Positions 37,201-45,740 of a DNA stretch of 64,000 nt are shown piece by piece. This DNA is from Planctomycetales bacterium. GTDB taxonomy: Bacteria; Planctomycetota; Planctomycetia; Planctomycetales; Planctomycetaceae. Each line of letters opens with the position of its first letter. Within the stretch, counting starts at the first letter, position 1. Under the pieces are notes generated by a model that did not search any database, was not told the DNA's origin, and worked only from the letters and a program-made list of their open reading frames with translations. The translations under genes and the position numbers were made by a program. The DNA lies in contig JANQPT010000061.1 of the NCBI GenBank assembly GCA_028285345.1, positions 186,001-250,000 of the forward strand. Direction: 5' to 3'.

Positions 37201-37553
37201 ACGCGGAACCTGACCCGCTCCGCCGGTGGGACCAGATGAACGGCTTGTTGCAAATGTTGCAGACCCGGTGGTATGTCCGTGGATCGGTGCAGCCGAAGTC
37301 ATTTCGAGTCATGATCAGCGACGTCTCTGAAAGCCTTCGCGTTTCAGAGAAGGCGTTTGTCACCATGCGCGAGCTGACTGAGAGCGCCGGGATTCCTGCT
37401 GAGACGTGGACCGTCCGCGAACGTGTTCTCCGCCGCACGTTGATGAAGCCGTTGAGCGATTATCGCATCGCGCTCAAAAAGCAGCGCGAACGAGCGCGCG
37501 CCACAGGCCAACTGATTCAAGATACGTTCGAAAACGGCGGCGACGACCAGTGA
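34290..37553 (+). CDS. Large membrane protein with spermidine-synthase-like domain
   Basis: A 1087-residue protein. Residues ~1-455 hold about a dozen transmembrane helices in two blocks. Residues ~560-770 form a Rossmann methyltransferase fold of the spermidine synthase type (MFLGLGSGVQVAAGL, VVCVEGDESYLEMM, FDVIVSSPGYSS). The final ~310 residues are soluble, helical and unrecognised. Fused membrane/spermidine-synthase-like proteins are known in Planctomycetes. The acidic residues that bind putrescine in true enzymes are not obvious (VSSPGYSS in place of the usual DxxDP), so polyamine synthesis is doubtful. Confidence 0.8.
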   Translation: MISLLKKLVRAICDPRTAYGAACLLTGILTATFVWAWQTQFAMLLGNSIPVSMAALLAAATGIGVGLVPSAVRFSPSRSRLVAGGLLFGVALWVPFFPTFLSFTSWAAQQCGPALIDYPSFLFAFAFGTAFLGVGIPCVALCMSWIGISTSSQQQQVDSETSLTTNVHVAPLTLLTFGFGGGFIVAGSGLGPWLGIHTASLVASIIAGLVGLYCLWQSSVVSREPVPAATLDERQSKISGGRSMLRQVGAGLAAALIGAMAVNASRMSEQLFLNSGELHSLSWAAAVIGVSLGIALAAWRVRRGADVGQLWGLSLALFTVWAVALTAAFPMLVEATLWMNSYQSSRFLAMSARAGILALYFLPMGLSCGVLAIAACHWRGVRRPFSSLVQFAVIPVALGACGYHCIQLSRFGPADLMTALTGCLWGALAIVLLAARSPVIGWTRRAILSGCFAAVVVSPLWRHHYDPAMTAKTLFSTDIFLAYRSEFDRQDLLQFDDARLDKIVAGDRQTYTIWKRRGSQIQIRENGLSKHVIASDSALHPQYSAEILPGIVPLMLHDQPERVMFLGLGSGVQVAAGLHFPLIDVVCVEGDESYLEMMRQEVLPSVRKNPLVDDRVSLRQADPVLVALCDRQEFDVIVSSPGYSSQTGSASSFTREFYRNVASQLAPHGIFAQRFRYIDYGAEPLRIVARTLQSVFENVLFLQAAQGEMLLLASNDPQGIVREHLLERASQPHVQSALADCGWHWSILLNLSAHNAQHLEELAAYGEPVVNTVSSGHFYCNLPREVMRWGQKLQEVSAILVPQMGRLLDEIGDEKDDPDLLEHLAEVTGQQKLIRDFPDQFWAYRASLREQVTRGASDRSVIQQIKHQLAGHKFHPRDRRRMRYFKALGEAAKSKSTEDIRRVGLFAAPFDTMLSYFLHEEVAELYSRSGDQRDPADELRHRLYATYYSVPGDRSVRNIVDTMNLLMDYPDAEPDPLRRWDQMNGLLQMLQTRWYVRGSVQPKSFRVMISDVSESLRVSEKAFVTMRELTESAGIPAETWTVRERVLRRTLMKPLSDYRIALKKQRERARATGQLIQDTFENGGDDQ

Positions 37554-37557
37554 CCGG

Positions 37558-37788
37558 TCAACCCGGCCCGTGTCCGTAAATGTGCTGAATCGGCGTCTTG
37601 TGGCCCCAGGAAATCTGATCGGGCGCGACGTCAAATACCGCGGCGACCTTCTGCCGTTCCTGGGGACTGGGAGTCCAGCGTCCCAGCACAATTGCAGTCA
37701 CTCGCGCTTCGTCGAGCCCGCTCCGCTCAGTCAATTCAGCGACCGTGATCTGTTGTTGCCGACACAAATCGGCGACGGAGGCTGACAT
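37558..37788 (-). CDS. Small helix-turn-helix protein, second of a tandem pair
   Basis: A 76-residue XRE-like protein. QQQITVAELTERSGLDEARVTAIVLG fits the helix-turn-helix, followed by RWTPSPQERQKVAAVFDVAPDQISWGH. ATG 37788 is chosen; a TTG at 37794 overlaps the upstream stop and is nearer the AAGGAGG site, so the start may be two codons earlier. It is paralogous to the upstream gene. Its 3' end is 4 bases from the convergent large membrane protein gene. Confidence 0.75.
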   Translation of the reverse strand: MSASVADLCRQQQITVAELTERSGLDEARVTAIVLGRWTPSPQERQKVAAVFDVAPDQISWGHKTPIQHIYGHGPG

Positions 37789-37790
37789 GC

Positions 37791-38081
37791 TCAAAAGTCC
37801 TCCTTCAATCCAAACCGGCGATAACGGACATTGCGGGGATCCATCGTATGGCCCCAGGCAATTTCACTCACCTCGACGCCCAAAGCGGTCGCGATTTTGA
37901 CTCGTTGTGCGGGCGATGGTGTCCAACGTCCCAGTGCGATTGCTTCGACCCGTTCGACCGGCAACGCGGACCGCTCGGCGACATCTTCAATTCCCAGTCC
38001 GGATTCTTCAAAGATCAGGTCGATCGTTCGTGTGGATCTTTGGTTCACAGCTTTGTCTCGACTTGCCGTTTCGCGTATCAC
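37791..38081 (-). CDS. Small helix-turn-helix protein, first of a tandem pair
   Basis: A 96-residue protein whose residues ~20-85 match its downstream neighbour: DVAERSALPVERVEAIALGRWTPSP, then RVKIATALGVEVSEIAWGH. The shared core G-R-W-T-P-S-P ... W-G-H is strict. The N-terminal ~17 residues are basic and unmatched. The GTG start at 38081 lacks a good ribosome site; a GTG at about 38050 is an alternative. The ends overlap or touch the next gene, so the two are translated together and may form heterodimers. Target unknown. Confidence 0.75.
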   Translation of the reverse strand: MIRETASRDKAVNQRSTRTIDLIFEESGLGIEDVAERSALPVERVEAIALGRWTPSPAQRVKIATALGVEVSEIAWGHTMDPRNVRYRRFGLKEDF

Positions 38082-38118
38082 GGGACAACGAGAAGTACGA
38101 ACACCGGGATGCCCCCAC

Positions 38119-39072
38119 TCACTCTTCAGCTTTCACTCTGATGGCCTCGACGAACTCTTCGACGTTTGGCTGACCCTGCACAAAGCCCAGCGAACCGAGA
38201 AACTCATCGACACGGTTCATGGTTTTCACAAAATAACGGTTTTCGTCGCGGCCGAAATTGAAGAATCCATGCCCGGCCTCTTCATAGCCGGCCAATTCGC
38301 AGCGGTTTCCCGCCTGTTTCATTGCGTCGGTGAACCACTTGACAGTCTTAAACTTCACCGCCTTGTCAGCCTCCCCGTGCAGGATCAACGTCGGCGGCAG
38401 TCCGGAACGGACGTGGTGATAGGGCGAAATCCGCCGCGGCTCCACGCCGGTTCGCTGAGGAAGTTGCTCCGGATTGCGTACAGGCAGTTCGCCGTTGACC
38501 TCCGCGAGCACAACGGCTGGATTGAAAAGGATCATCGCATTCGGCCGCGAACTGACGGCCGCGTCCTCTTTTGGCTCATCCAACTCGCTGATGGTTGCCG
38601 TACAGGCCGCCAAGTGCCCGCCGGCGGAACCGCCTGAGGCGACGATGCGGTCCGGATCGATGCCCAACCGCCCCGCGTTTTGGCGGATCCAACGGACGGC
38701 CGATTTGGCGTCGGCCACGCATCGGTCCGCTTTCACGTTGTGCCGCGACAAAACTCGATAGTCGGCCGCCATCGCCACCATTCCTCTCGATGCGAGATAC
38801 CGGCACTGTTTCTCGAATTGCTGGGGTGAGCCCGCCCGCCAGCCACCGCCGAAGAAAAACACGATCGCCGGCCGTTTGTCGCTGGGTCGATGGCCCTCGG
38901 GAAAGAACTCGTAGATATTCAACTTCACGTCGCCGATCGTCTTGTAGACTTCGACAGTCGCTCCCTTTAACTCGGGTGGATAACGACGGTCGCGACGACG
39001 TCGCTGTTGTGCAGAGAGATCGACACTGCAGACAAGCAGCACAATGACCGTTGTGACGGAAAGAATTCGCAT
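38119..39072 (-). CDS. Secreted alpha/beta hydrolase (esterase/lipase-like)
   Basis: A 317-residue protein from ATG 39072. It has a signal peptide ending near VDLSAQ and a basic RRRRDRR stretch. The alpha/beta hydrolase fold shows the oxyanion segment VFFFGGGWRAGSPQQF, the nucleophile elbow ASGGSAGGHLA and a late LHGEADKAVKF plus GHGF for the acid and histidine. It belongs to the BD-FAE/Aes-like group often acting on acetylated sugars. The following gene on the strand is the HTH pair. The frame extends to 39102 without support. Confidence 0.85.
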   Translation of the reverse strand: MRILSVTTVIVLLVCSVDLSAQQRRRRDRRYPPELKGATVEVYKTIGDVKLNIYEFFPEGHRPSDKRPAIVFFFGGGWRAGSPQQFEKQCRYLASRGMVAMAADYRVLSRHNVKADRCVADAKSAVRWIRQNAGRLGIDPDRIVASGGSAGGHLAACTATISELDEPKEDAAVSSRPNAMILFNPAVVLAEVNGELPVRNPEQLPQRTGVEPRRISPYHHVRSGLPPTLILHGEADKAVKFKTVKWFTDAMKQAGNRCELAGYEEAGHGFFNFGRDENRYFVKTMNRVDEFLGSLGFVQGQPNVEEFVEAIRVKAEE

Positions 39073-39120
39073 CTTGGCAGCCCTTACTCTCTTCAAGGTC
39101 AAATAAGATCAATCCAGCGA

Positions 39121-40050
39121 TCAAGCAAGTTCCTCGCGGACACGACCAAGCAGCCGCTTGGTGGCCAGAATTCCGTCCGGCTCGCTCAATTTGCGGCCCT
39201 CATACTCAATCCCCACATACCCGTGGTATCCCGCCTTCAAGACGATCTTCATCATCCGCAGATAATTTGTCTGAGTTTCATTTCCAGCGGCGTCAAAATC
39301 ATGAGACTTGGCACTGACCGCTTTGGCGTAGGGCATCAATTCTTCCACACCCTTGTAGCGATCGTACATTTCGTCGTCGCTGACTCGGAAATTGCCGAAG
39401 TCCGGCAACGTGCCGCAATTCGGATTGTCGACCAGTTTCATCACTCCCGCCAACCAAGCGCCGTTTGACGAAAGCCCGCCGTGATTCTCAACAATCACGC
39501 CGATCTTGTATTTGGCGGCAAATTCCGAAAGCCGTCGCAAACCATCCGCGGCGAGCTTCATTTGCTCGTCATAGGACAGTTTATGATCGCTGCGGGCGTT
39601 GACGCGAATCGAGTGACAACCCAGGTACTTGGCCGCGTCGACCCACTGATGATGATTCTCGATCGCCTGAGTCCGTTTCGCGGCATCGGGATCTCCCAGA
39701 TTCCCTTCACCGTCGATCATGATCAGCAGGCTCTTCACACTGTGATCGGCTGCCCGCTTCTTCATCTCCGCCAAGTAGCGGGTGTCCTTTGCTTTATCCT
39801 TGAAGAACTGGTTCACATACTCGACCGCGTCGATGCCGAACTTTTCCTTCGTTGCCTGCGCAAAATCAAGATTGTCGAGTTTTTTGGCAAACAGCATCTT
39901 GTGCAGCGACCACTGCGCCAATGAGATTTTGTACAACGGCTTCTTTTTCTCGGCGGCAGAGAGTTGTGGTCCCGTCAAACAACTGATCCCTAAAGCGGAG
40001 GCTGCGGTCGTTTGGGCGAGGAATTGTCGGCGTGTGCAAAAACTAGGCAT
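39121..40050 (-). CDS. Tat-exported sugar phosphate isomerase/epimerase-like protein
   Basis: A 309-residue xylose-isomerase-like TIM barrel. The signal [20 protein letters not shown] follows the twin-arginine form, so it acts outside the cytoplasm. Barrel strands and metal-site residues appear in [46 protein letters not shown] and [12 protein letters not shown] 40050 follows GCAGGA. The family is very numerous in Planctomycetes. The substrate is unknown. Confidence 0.87.
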   Translation of the reverse strand: MPSFCTRRQFLAQTTAASALGISCLTGPQLSAAEKKKPLYKISLAQWSLHKMLFAKKLDNLDFAQATKEKFGIDAVEYVNQFFKDKAKDTRYLAEMKKRAADHSVKSLLIMIDGEGNLGDPDAAKRTQAIENHHQWVDAAKYLGCHSIRVNARSDHKLSYDEQMKLAADGLRRLSEFAAKYKIGVIVENHGGLSSNGAWLAGVMKLVDNPNCGTLPDFGNFRVSDDEMYDRYKGVEELMPYAKAVSAKSHDFDAAGNETQTNYLRMMKIVLKAGYHGYVGIEYEGRKLSEPDGILATKRLLGRVREELA

Positions 40051-40137
40051 GAAGATTTCCTGCAGCGAAGATTCAGTGTGAATACAGAGGATCTCATCAT
40101 AAAGCACACTGATCTGTCCGCAAAGCCAATTGCGCCT

Positions 40138-41334
40138 TCAAAGCAGTTCGCGCAAAGCCTCCGCCAGACGGTCAATCTCACGTGCAGACGTATAGAGGTG
40201 GCACGAGACACGTATGAATCGGCGTCCGTGCCAGTGGATTACGGGGACTTCGATCCGGAACTGCTTCCAGAGTTGGCTTTGCAGCGGATCGCGGACGCCT
40301 TTCTTGAGCGGCGGCTCGTCGCCAGGCGGCAGCGGCAAGGCGATCATTGAACCGTACCAGCCGGGGCTATCAGGAATCTCCGGCTGCAAACCGGTCACGT
40401 CGCCGATGCGAAAGCGCGCGTATTGCGCCAAATCGTGCGACCGGCGGCGAAAATTGAGAATTCCCGCGCGACACAAAAAGTCGATCGCCGACGGAATCGT
40501 CAGGCTCGCCGCCGCGTCCCGGGTGCCCGACCAGTGAAACTCGTCCTGCCACCGCGACTCAGCGCCTGCCAGACTGCCCCCCCAACTCACCACGACCGGC
40601 CGCAATGTCTGCTGCACACGCGGATGCGCATACAGGAACCCCGATCCAAACGGTGCCGACAGCCATTTGTGGGCGCTGGCCAAATAAAAGTCGCAGTCCA
40701 ATGCATCAAGACTGAGTGGCTTGACCGCCAGCGCATGGGGGCCGTCCACACACACGGGGATGTCCTGCCGACGCGCGCGGCGGCAAATGTCAACGATCGG
40801 AAAGATGACTGCCGTCGGTGAGGAGATATGATCGACGACGAGCAGTCGCGTCTTTTCCGTCACCCCGGAAAACAGTGTGTCGATCAGCTCTTGGGCGTCA
40901 TTGAGCGGTTCAGGCATTCGCTGCACGACCAGTCGCGCGCCGGTTCGCCGGCAAATCTCCCGCCAAATGCGCAACACCGCTCCATAGGCGTGGTTCGTCG
41001 TCAGGACCTCATCCCCGGGCTGTAGATCGAGAGAACTCGCTACGATGTTCATCCCGAACGTCGCATTGTCGATGAAGGCCAGATTGTCCGCTGAGGTGCC
41101 GATAAACTCCCCCAAACACTCCGCCGCGTGCGACAATTCGGCCTCCAATTGCCTCACATAGAAGTCAAATGGCTCGACTTGTAGCCGGTCTGTCCAATCC
41201 TGGCGAACGCGCTGCACTTCCTTGGGAGCGGGGCCGAATGATCCGTGATTCAAGTACGCGACGTCGGGAGAGAGCGACCACTCGCACCGCCAGTGTCTCC
41301 AGGCGATATCATTTTCAGCAGAGGTGTAACTCAT
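40138..41334 (-). CDS. Class V aminotransferase (isopenicillin-N epimerase-like)
   Basis: A PLP enzyme of 398 residues. The PLP lysine lies in ASAHKWLSAPFGSGFLY, and the cofactor Asp in VCVDGPHALAVKP. The opening YLNHGSFGPAPKEVQ is characteristic of the isopenicillin-N epimerase-like branch rather than of NifS/SufS desulfurases, and no catalytic Cys loop is visible. The reaction is unknown. It lies between the isomerase and the YhaM-like genes on the same strand. Confidence 0.87.
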   Translation of the reverse strand: MSYTSAENDIAWRHWRCEWSLSPDVAYLNHGSFGPAPKEVQRVRQDWTDRLQVEPFDFYVRQLEAELSHAAECLGEFIGTSADNLAFIDNATFGMNIVASSLDLQPGDEVLTTNHAYGAVLRIWREICRRTGARLVVQRMPEPLNDAQELIDTLFSGVTEKTRLLVVDHISSPTAVIFPIVDICRRARRQDIPVCVDGPHALAVKPLSLDALDCDFYLASAHKWLSAPFGSGFLYAHPRVQQTLRPVVVSWGGSLAGAESRWQDEFHWSGTRDAAASLTIPSAIDFLCRAGILNFRRRSHDLAQYARFRIGDVTGLQPEIPDSPGWYGSMIALPLPPGDEPPLKKGVRDPLQSQLWKQFRIEVPVIHWHGRRFIRVSCHLYTSAREIDRLAEALRELL

Positions 41335-41373
41335 ATGCGATCGTGCTCGGAACGGGGTCGCGTCAAAGGTCGG

Positions 41374-42372
41374 TCATTGCGACTTGGTGCCGTCGGAAGC
41401 AGATCCGTCGGCCGAACCCTTGAACAGTTTTCGCCCCAGTCGCTGATTGAACGACGTCCAATGCGACTTGCTGTTGGGATCGTCGGAAATATCCCGCAAG
41501 AACTCATTGACCTTTGCATCGAGATTGTCAATGTGGTGCAGAATGATCGCTTCGGGCGTCATCGGCACCTTGGGGCTGCCGAATTCGTGAGTTCCATGAT
41601 GGCTCAGAATGAGATGCTTGATTCGCAGTGCGGTTTCCTCGGGAATCGGGGATTCCCGTTCCTGGTTCAATTCGGCGATCTTTTCGTTAAGCATTTCGAC
41701 ACCGATGACCAAATGTCCCAATAGCTGTCCTTCGTCGGTATAAACAAAGCTGTCCTCGAATCCGAGTTCTCGGACCTTGCCGGCGTCGTGCAGAAGGACG
41801 CCCGCTTTGACCAGATTAAAGTCGACGTCCGGATAGCGGTCGGCGATTCGATCCGCGACGACCATCATATTGACCACATGTTCCAGCAACCCGCCCAAGT
41901 ACGCATGATGTGCTTTTGTGCCGGCGGGGGCTTGCCGAAAGCCCCGCATAAACTCCTCATCCGCTAAGTATTTCAGCATCAATTCGCGGACCGGTTCGTC
42001 ATCGATTGAACGGACGAGTTGCTCCAATTGCGTGACAAGTTCGTCCGCGTCACATTTCGGCTGCGGGATGAAGTCGTCGGTATCAAGCCCTTCCGCGTCG
42101 GCTGCTTCGATCTTCGTCAGGATCATCTGCAGCGTCCCTTGAAACATCTGCACCTTGGCCTGGACTTTGACAAACGAACCCGAGTCAAGATGGGCAAGTG
42201 ATTGCTCTGTCACATTCCACATCAACCCGCTGATCGTCCCGCTGCTATCGCGGAGCGTGGCCAGCAAGTACAGATTTCCATTGCGATTGGCCCGCAACTG
42301 CTTGTCCGCCATCACATAGATCTCTTCGACGGACTCACCATCGACTAACTCACGAACGGCACGGCGGGACAT
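41374..42372 (-). CDS. YhaM-like 3'-5' exoribonuclease (OB fold plus HD domain)
   Basis: A 332-residue protein from ATG 42372 (MSRRAVRELVDG). Residues ~15-115 form an OB-type nucleic acid-binding domain (YVMADKQLRANRNGNLYLLATLRDSSGTISGLMW). The HD phosphohydrolase domain spans ~150-310, with HHAYLGGLLEHV, LLHDAGKV, HLVIGVEML and LILSHHGTHEFG providing the metal ligands. YhaM of Bacillus degrades RNA and DNA from the 3' end. The frame extends to 42636, but that leader resembles no protein. Confidence 0.9.
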   Translation of the reverse strand: MSRRAVRELVDGESVEEIYVMADKQLRANRNGNLYLLATLRDSSGTISGLMWNVTEQSLAHLDSGSFVKVQAKVQMFQGTLQMILTKIEAADAEGLDTDDFIPQPKCDADELVTQLEQLVRSIDDEPVRELMLKYLADEEFMRGFRQAPAGTKAHHAYLGGLLEHVVNMMVVADRIADRYPDVDFNLVKAGVLLHDAGKVRELGFEDSFVYTDEGQLLGHLVIGVEMLNEKIAELNQERESPIPEETALRIKHLILSHHGTHEFGSPKVPMTPEAIILHHIDNLDAKVNEFLRDISDDPNSKSHWTSFNQRLGRKLFKGSADGSASDGTKSQ

Positions 42373-42964
42373 AAACAGACTTTCTGAGGGGACTCTTTTC
42401 GCTTGGCGGTCACAGGAGGGCTGGAGCGCGGCGTCAGCCGGGCTGATTCTAAATTGTGGACGATTCGTCAACAAGGGTCGGAACAGCGGCTGAGATAAGA
42501 TGCGGACGACAGGTTCACCGCGAAAGTGGCCATATTTCTCCGATGCCCGCTCTGGACCGCTGGCAAGCCCCTGAACCGCCCAGATTCCTCGCATGGTGTC
42601 CCCGTCAAGAGATGCATTTCGCCGCGAGATCATCATTTGAGATGCGAACGACGCGATCTAGTCAGCGCCGCCGAGCCGCTCCGCCACGTAGTGATGACGT
42701 GCATTCCGTAAGTGCTCTCGCTTCCTCAACTCGGGTGCCCTATTGGTCTTGGAGAGGACTCGCGAAACTGGTACCGTACGCCGCATTTTTATCTCGTTTA
42801 TGCTGCCAAGCGGTGAAAACATCAGGTCGGTGGGCATTGGCTGTGCCGCGCCGCCAAGTCCTGAAGTCGCGGAGCGGCATTTCCCAGCAAATGGTTGTTC
42901 GGGAGCATCGGACAACAACAGACCATCTTCACAAGCGACGGGCTGGACTGGTCCGTGATGCACG
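42373..42964. other. Intergenic stretch of about 590 bases
   Basis: Divergent region between the YhaM-like gene and the first glycosyltransferase. Short frames on both strands have no protein-like composition. No repeat, RNA or promoter could be supported. Confidence 0.4.
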
Positions 42965-44335
42965 ATGCGGATTCTCCTAATTTGCTACTCATTTCCTCCG
43001 GCGGCGACCCCTCGGGCCATTCGTTTCGGCGCACTCGCTGAGTTCTGGGCAAGCCAGGGGCATCAGGTCGACGTTATCTGCGGATGGAAGCCGGGCCAAA
43101 AGCGCCGCGAGATCCGCGACTCGCTCCGGGTTTTCCGCGTCGGCGGGAATCTGAGCGAACGACTCCGCCGCTGGCTGCGGCGGTCGGAAATCGGCAGCCA
43201 GCCGGCAATCTCCTCATTGGAAGAGACCGCGACCCCGGCAAATCGCCGACACAGGACGCTCAACTGGCAACGGCCGGTTCGGGTTTGTCATGACCTGACT
43301 TGGAAGCAGCTGTATTGGCCCGATTCCAACCGGCTCTGGCTGCGTCCCGCGGTACGTGCTGCTCGCGAACGACTTGATTCACAAACGTACGACGCCGTGA
43401 TCTCGGTCTCCCTGCCCTTTACCTCACACCTCGTCGCGAATCGGGTTCACAATGAAATGCGCGGCGCGACCTGGATCGTCGACTCGGGTGATCCGTTCTC
43501 ATTTCTCGATCGATGCCGGCCGAACAACTGGCGTCTCTATCACCGACGCAACGTTGCCTGGGAGCGTAAGGTTTTTGAGGCGGCTGCGGCAGTCTCTGTG
43601 ACGTGTGAGCAGACCGCAGTGAAATATCGGGAAAGCTTTCCAGAGATCGCTGGCAAGATCCACGTCATTCCCCCGATGACCGTCATAGATGCGGAACCGC
43701 AGGCTGAACCGAGACAGGTGACTGACAACGACCGTCCACTGCGGCTCGTCTACACCGGCACACTCTATCGCGAGATTCGCAATCCTTCCTTCCTGTTCGC
43801 CTTGTTCGCTGAATTGATCAAGTCGACGCCCGGGAGACGACTGGAATTGCACCTCTACGGCCTCGTTCACGATTGCGCGGATATTGTCGAAGATTATCGC
43901 AGGAAGTTCGCCGGGCAATTGTACGTGCATGGCCCAGTCAGCCCGCGCGAGGCACGCCGCGCGATGCGGCAAGCCGATGTGCTCATCAATCTGGGCAACT
44001 CGACGAGTTACCAGTTGCCTAGCAAAGTTGTCGACTATGTTGCCACCGGTACGCCGATTTTGAATTTGGTTCCGATCGAAGATGACAGCTCTGCGCGGTT
44101 TTTGAAGAGCTATCCCCGCGGTTTAACCATTCGGGAATCCGGGACGCAGGTGAGTGAGGATCAGCTCCAGCGCGTCGAGAGATTCATTGACTCCCCGCCC
44201 ACGATCGGCCGGGACGAATTGGCTGAATGGATCGCGCCCTTTTCGATTGAGCGCGTCTCGGGCGACTACTTGAAGCTCATTGCCGATCGCGGGGAAGGAC
44301 AAGCAAATTCAGCCGACGTTGGCCGAGCCGCCTAA
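42965..44335 (+). CDS. Glycosyltransferase, GT4-like
   Basis: A 456-residue GT-B fold protein. The N-terminal domain starts with LLICYSFPPAATPRAIRFGALAEF, the family's first strand and loop. The C-terminal donor domain contains LRLVYTGTLYREIRNPSFLF and VDYVATGTPILNLVP, where the usual E-x7-E motif is only partly kept. It probably adds a sugar to a lipid-linked or surface glycan. The next gene is a GT2 transferase starting 94 bases after its stop, so the two may act in one pathway. Confidence 0.85.
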   Translation: MRILLICYSFPPAATPRAIRFGALAEFWASQGHQVDVICGWKPGQKRREIRDSLRVFRVGGNLSERLRRWLRRSEIGSQPAISSLEETATPANRRHRTLNWQRPVRVCHDLTWKQLYWPDSNRLWLRPAVRAARERLDSQTYDAVISVSLPFTSHLVANRVHNEMRGATWIVDSGDPFSFLDRCRPNNWRLYHRRNVAWERKVFEAAAAVSVTCEQTAVKYRESFPEIAGKIHVIPPMTVIDAEPQAEPRQVTDNDRPLRLVYTGTLYREIRNPSFLFALFAELIKSTPGRRLELHLYGLVHDCADIVEDYRRKFAGQLYVHGPVSPREARRAMRQADVLINLGNSTSYQLPSKVVDYVATGTPILNLVPIEDDSSARFLKSYPRGLTIRESGTQVSEDQLQRVERFIDSPPTIGRDELAEWIAPFSIERVSGDYLKLIADRGEGQANSADVGRAA

Positions 44336-44429
44336 AGCGCCGTCAGGCCGAATTTCAGAAATCATGAATAACCATGGCTCATTCTGTTCATCAGATACAA
44401 GACAGCCGCCATTCAAGGAGGGACCACTC

Positions 44430-45389
44430 GTGGCCGCCCCTGCATTTTCAGTGATGACTCCGGTCTATAACGGTGCGGAATTCATCAGCCGCTGCTATGC
44501 CGTATTACGGGACCAGACCTTCACCGATTGGGAATGGGTCGTGGTCGATGATGGATCCACCGATGGGACCGCTCAACGAGTCCGAGAGATCGCCGATCCG
44601 CGTGTAAAGCTGATTAGCTATCCCCGGAATCGCGGGCGCGGATATGCGCGAACAGAAGCGCTACAGGCCAGCACCGGCGATTGGGTCGTGCTCTGGGATG
44701 TCGACGATATCTATTTCCCCGACCGCCTCGAACGGATCAACGAAATCCGGCACGGTGAATACGACTATTATTGTTCGTATACAGTTGTGGTCGACAACGA
44801 CCTGAACATTAAAGGCGTTCGCGGCTTCCTGCCAAAGTCGAACATGTTGCCCCGCTATTTTGTGCATCATACGCTCGCGTGCCCGCTCCCGCTGGCGCGT
44901 GAGATCGGGTACGACGTCTTGGAGACCGAAGGAGGTCCCGGTGAAGATTGCCGGATGGTTATGACCCTGGCTGCGAATTTCCGCGGATTCTACGATCATG
45001 ACGCGTTGGCGGTCTATCAGGAGGACCGCGAAGTCAATCTCCAAAAGTCGATCGATACGAATCGTGGCCAGTCGCGAGTGCTGCGCGCGATGTATTATGA
45101 CGGAGTGCTGCCCCGCAAACCGTGGGGCTACTTCATGATGATGTTTCGCCGCCACATCAAATTGTTGATTCTGCAAATGATGCGAATCGCCCCTGGTCTG
45201 TATCGGCGGACGGTTCGCCTGCGGACGCTGGGCGACACGCTGCCGGGGTACAGTCTTCCCCAACAGCGGCGGGACTACATCCTTAGCGTTCGCGACGGTG
45301 AAGTTGCCGTGAGCGAGGAATCGCCAACGGTACCCTCCGGCCATCCGAGTACGCGCTTCGTAGATGCTCCACTCCGAAAAGCCGCGTAA
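44430..45389 (+). CDS. Glycosyltransferase family 2
   Basis: A 319-residue GT-A fold enzyme. The GTG at 44430 follows AAGGAGGG by seven bases and gives MAAPAFSVMTPVYNG, the exact family opening. The frame is open from 44280 and includes an ATG at 44364. Nucleotide-sugar binding residues are VVVDDGSTDGT (near residue 38) and the DxD-like WDVDDIYFPDRL. The C-terminal third has amphipathic helices but no clear membrane segment. The sugar and acceptor are unknown. Confidence 0.88.
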   Translation: MAAPAFSVMTPVYNGAEFISRCYAVLRDQTFTDWEWVVVDDGSTDGTAQRVREIADPRVKLISYPRNRGRGYARTEALQASTGDWVVLWDVDDIYFPDRLERINEIRHGEYDYYCSYTVVVDNDLNIKGVRGFLPKSNMLPRYFVHHTLACPLPLAREIGYDVLETEGGPGEDCRMVMTLAANFRGFYDHDALAVYQEDREVNLQKSIDTNRGQSRVLRAMYYDGVLPRKPWGYFMMMFRRHIKLLILQMMRIAPGLYRRTVRLRTLGDTLPGYSLPQQRRDYILSVRDGEVAVSEESPTVPSGHPSTRFVDAPLRKAA

Positions 45390-45740
45390 CACGGCAATTC
45401 AACTGATTGAGTGCGCTGTCGAACCTATACGCAATTCTCGGCTGAGTGCAGACCGAATCGGCATTCTGCCCCGCGTTTGGCGATCTGATACCGTCGGTTT
45501 CAACGGTCAGTCGCCGTACGGCAACCGAGGATCCTCTCACGTTCTGTTGTTGGAATTTCTTGACAACGGACCGAACAATGTGCACGCTATAAGTTGGGCG
45601 GTTTCCGGGGATTAGGCACATGTGCTCCAGTCCGGCGGGATTTGGTGAGACCGTTTCCGCGGAAACTGAGTTCAGCGATCTAGGAGAAATCTAAGTTGTT
45701 GACTGCGATAAGAGGTAATTCACAGCCCAAAGGTGGACAA
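45390..45740. other. Intergenic stretch of about 350 bases
   Basis: No gene is seen between the GT2 gene and the LRR lipoprotein. A TTGACA at 45560-45565 is followed by TATAAG at 45588, but the 22-base spacing is too long for a standard promoter. Confidence 0.35.

Noticed and set aside
37551-37560. TGACCGGTCA palindrome at the convergent gene ends
   Set aside because: Ten bases over two stop codons can arise by chance, and no T-run follows.
42456-42980. 174-residue + frame in the region before the glycosyltransferase
   Set aside because: No start site and random composition.
45560-45593. TTGACA and TATAAG as a sigma-70 promoter for the LRR lipoprotein
   Set aside because: The spacing is 22 bases, too long for the usual 16-18.
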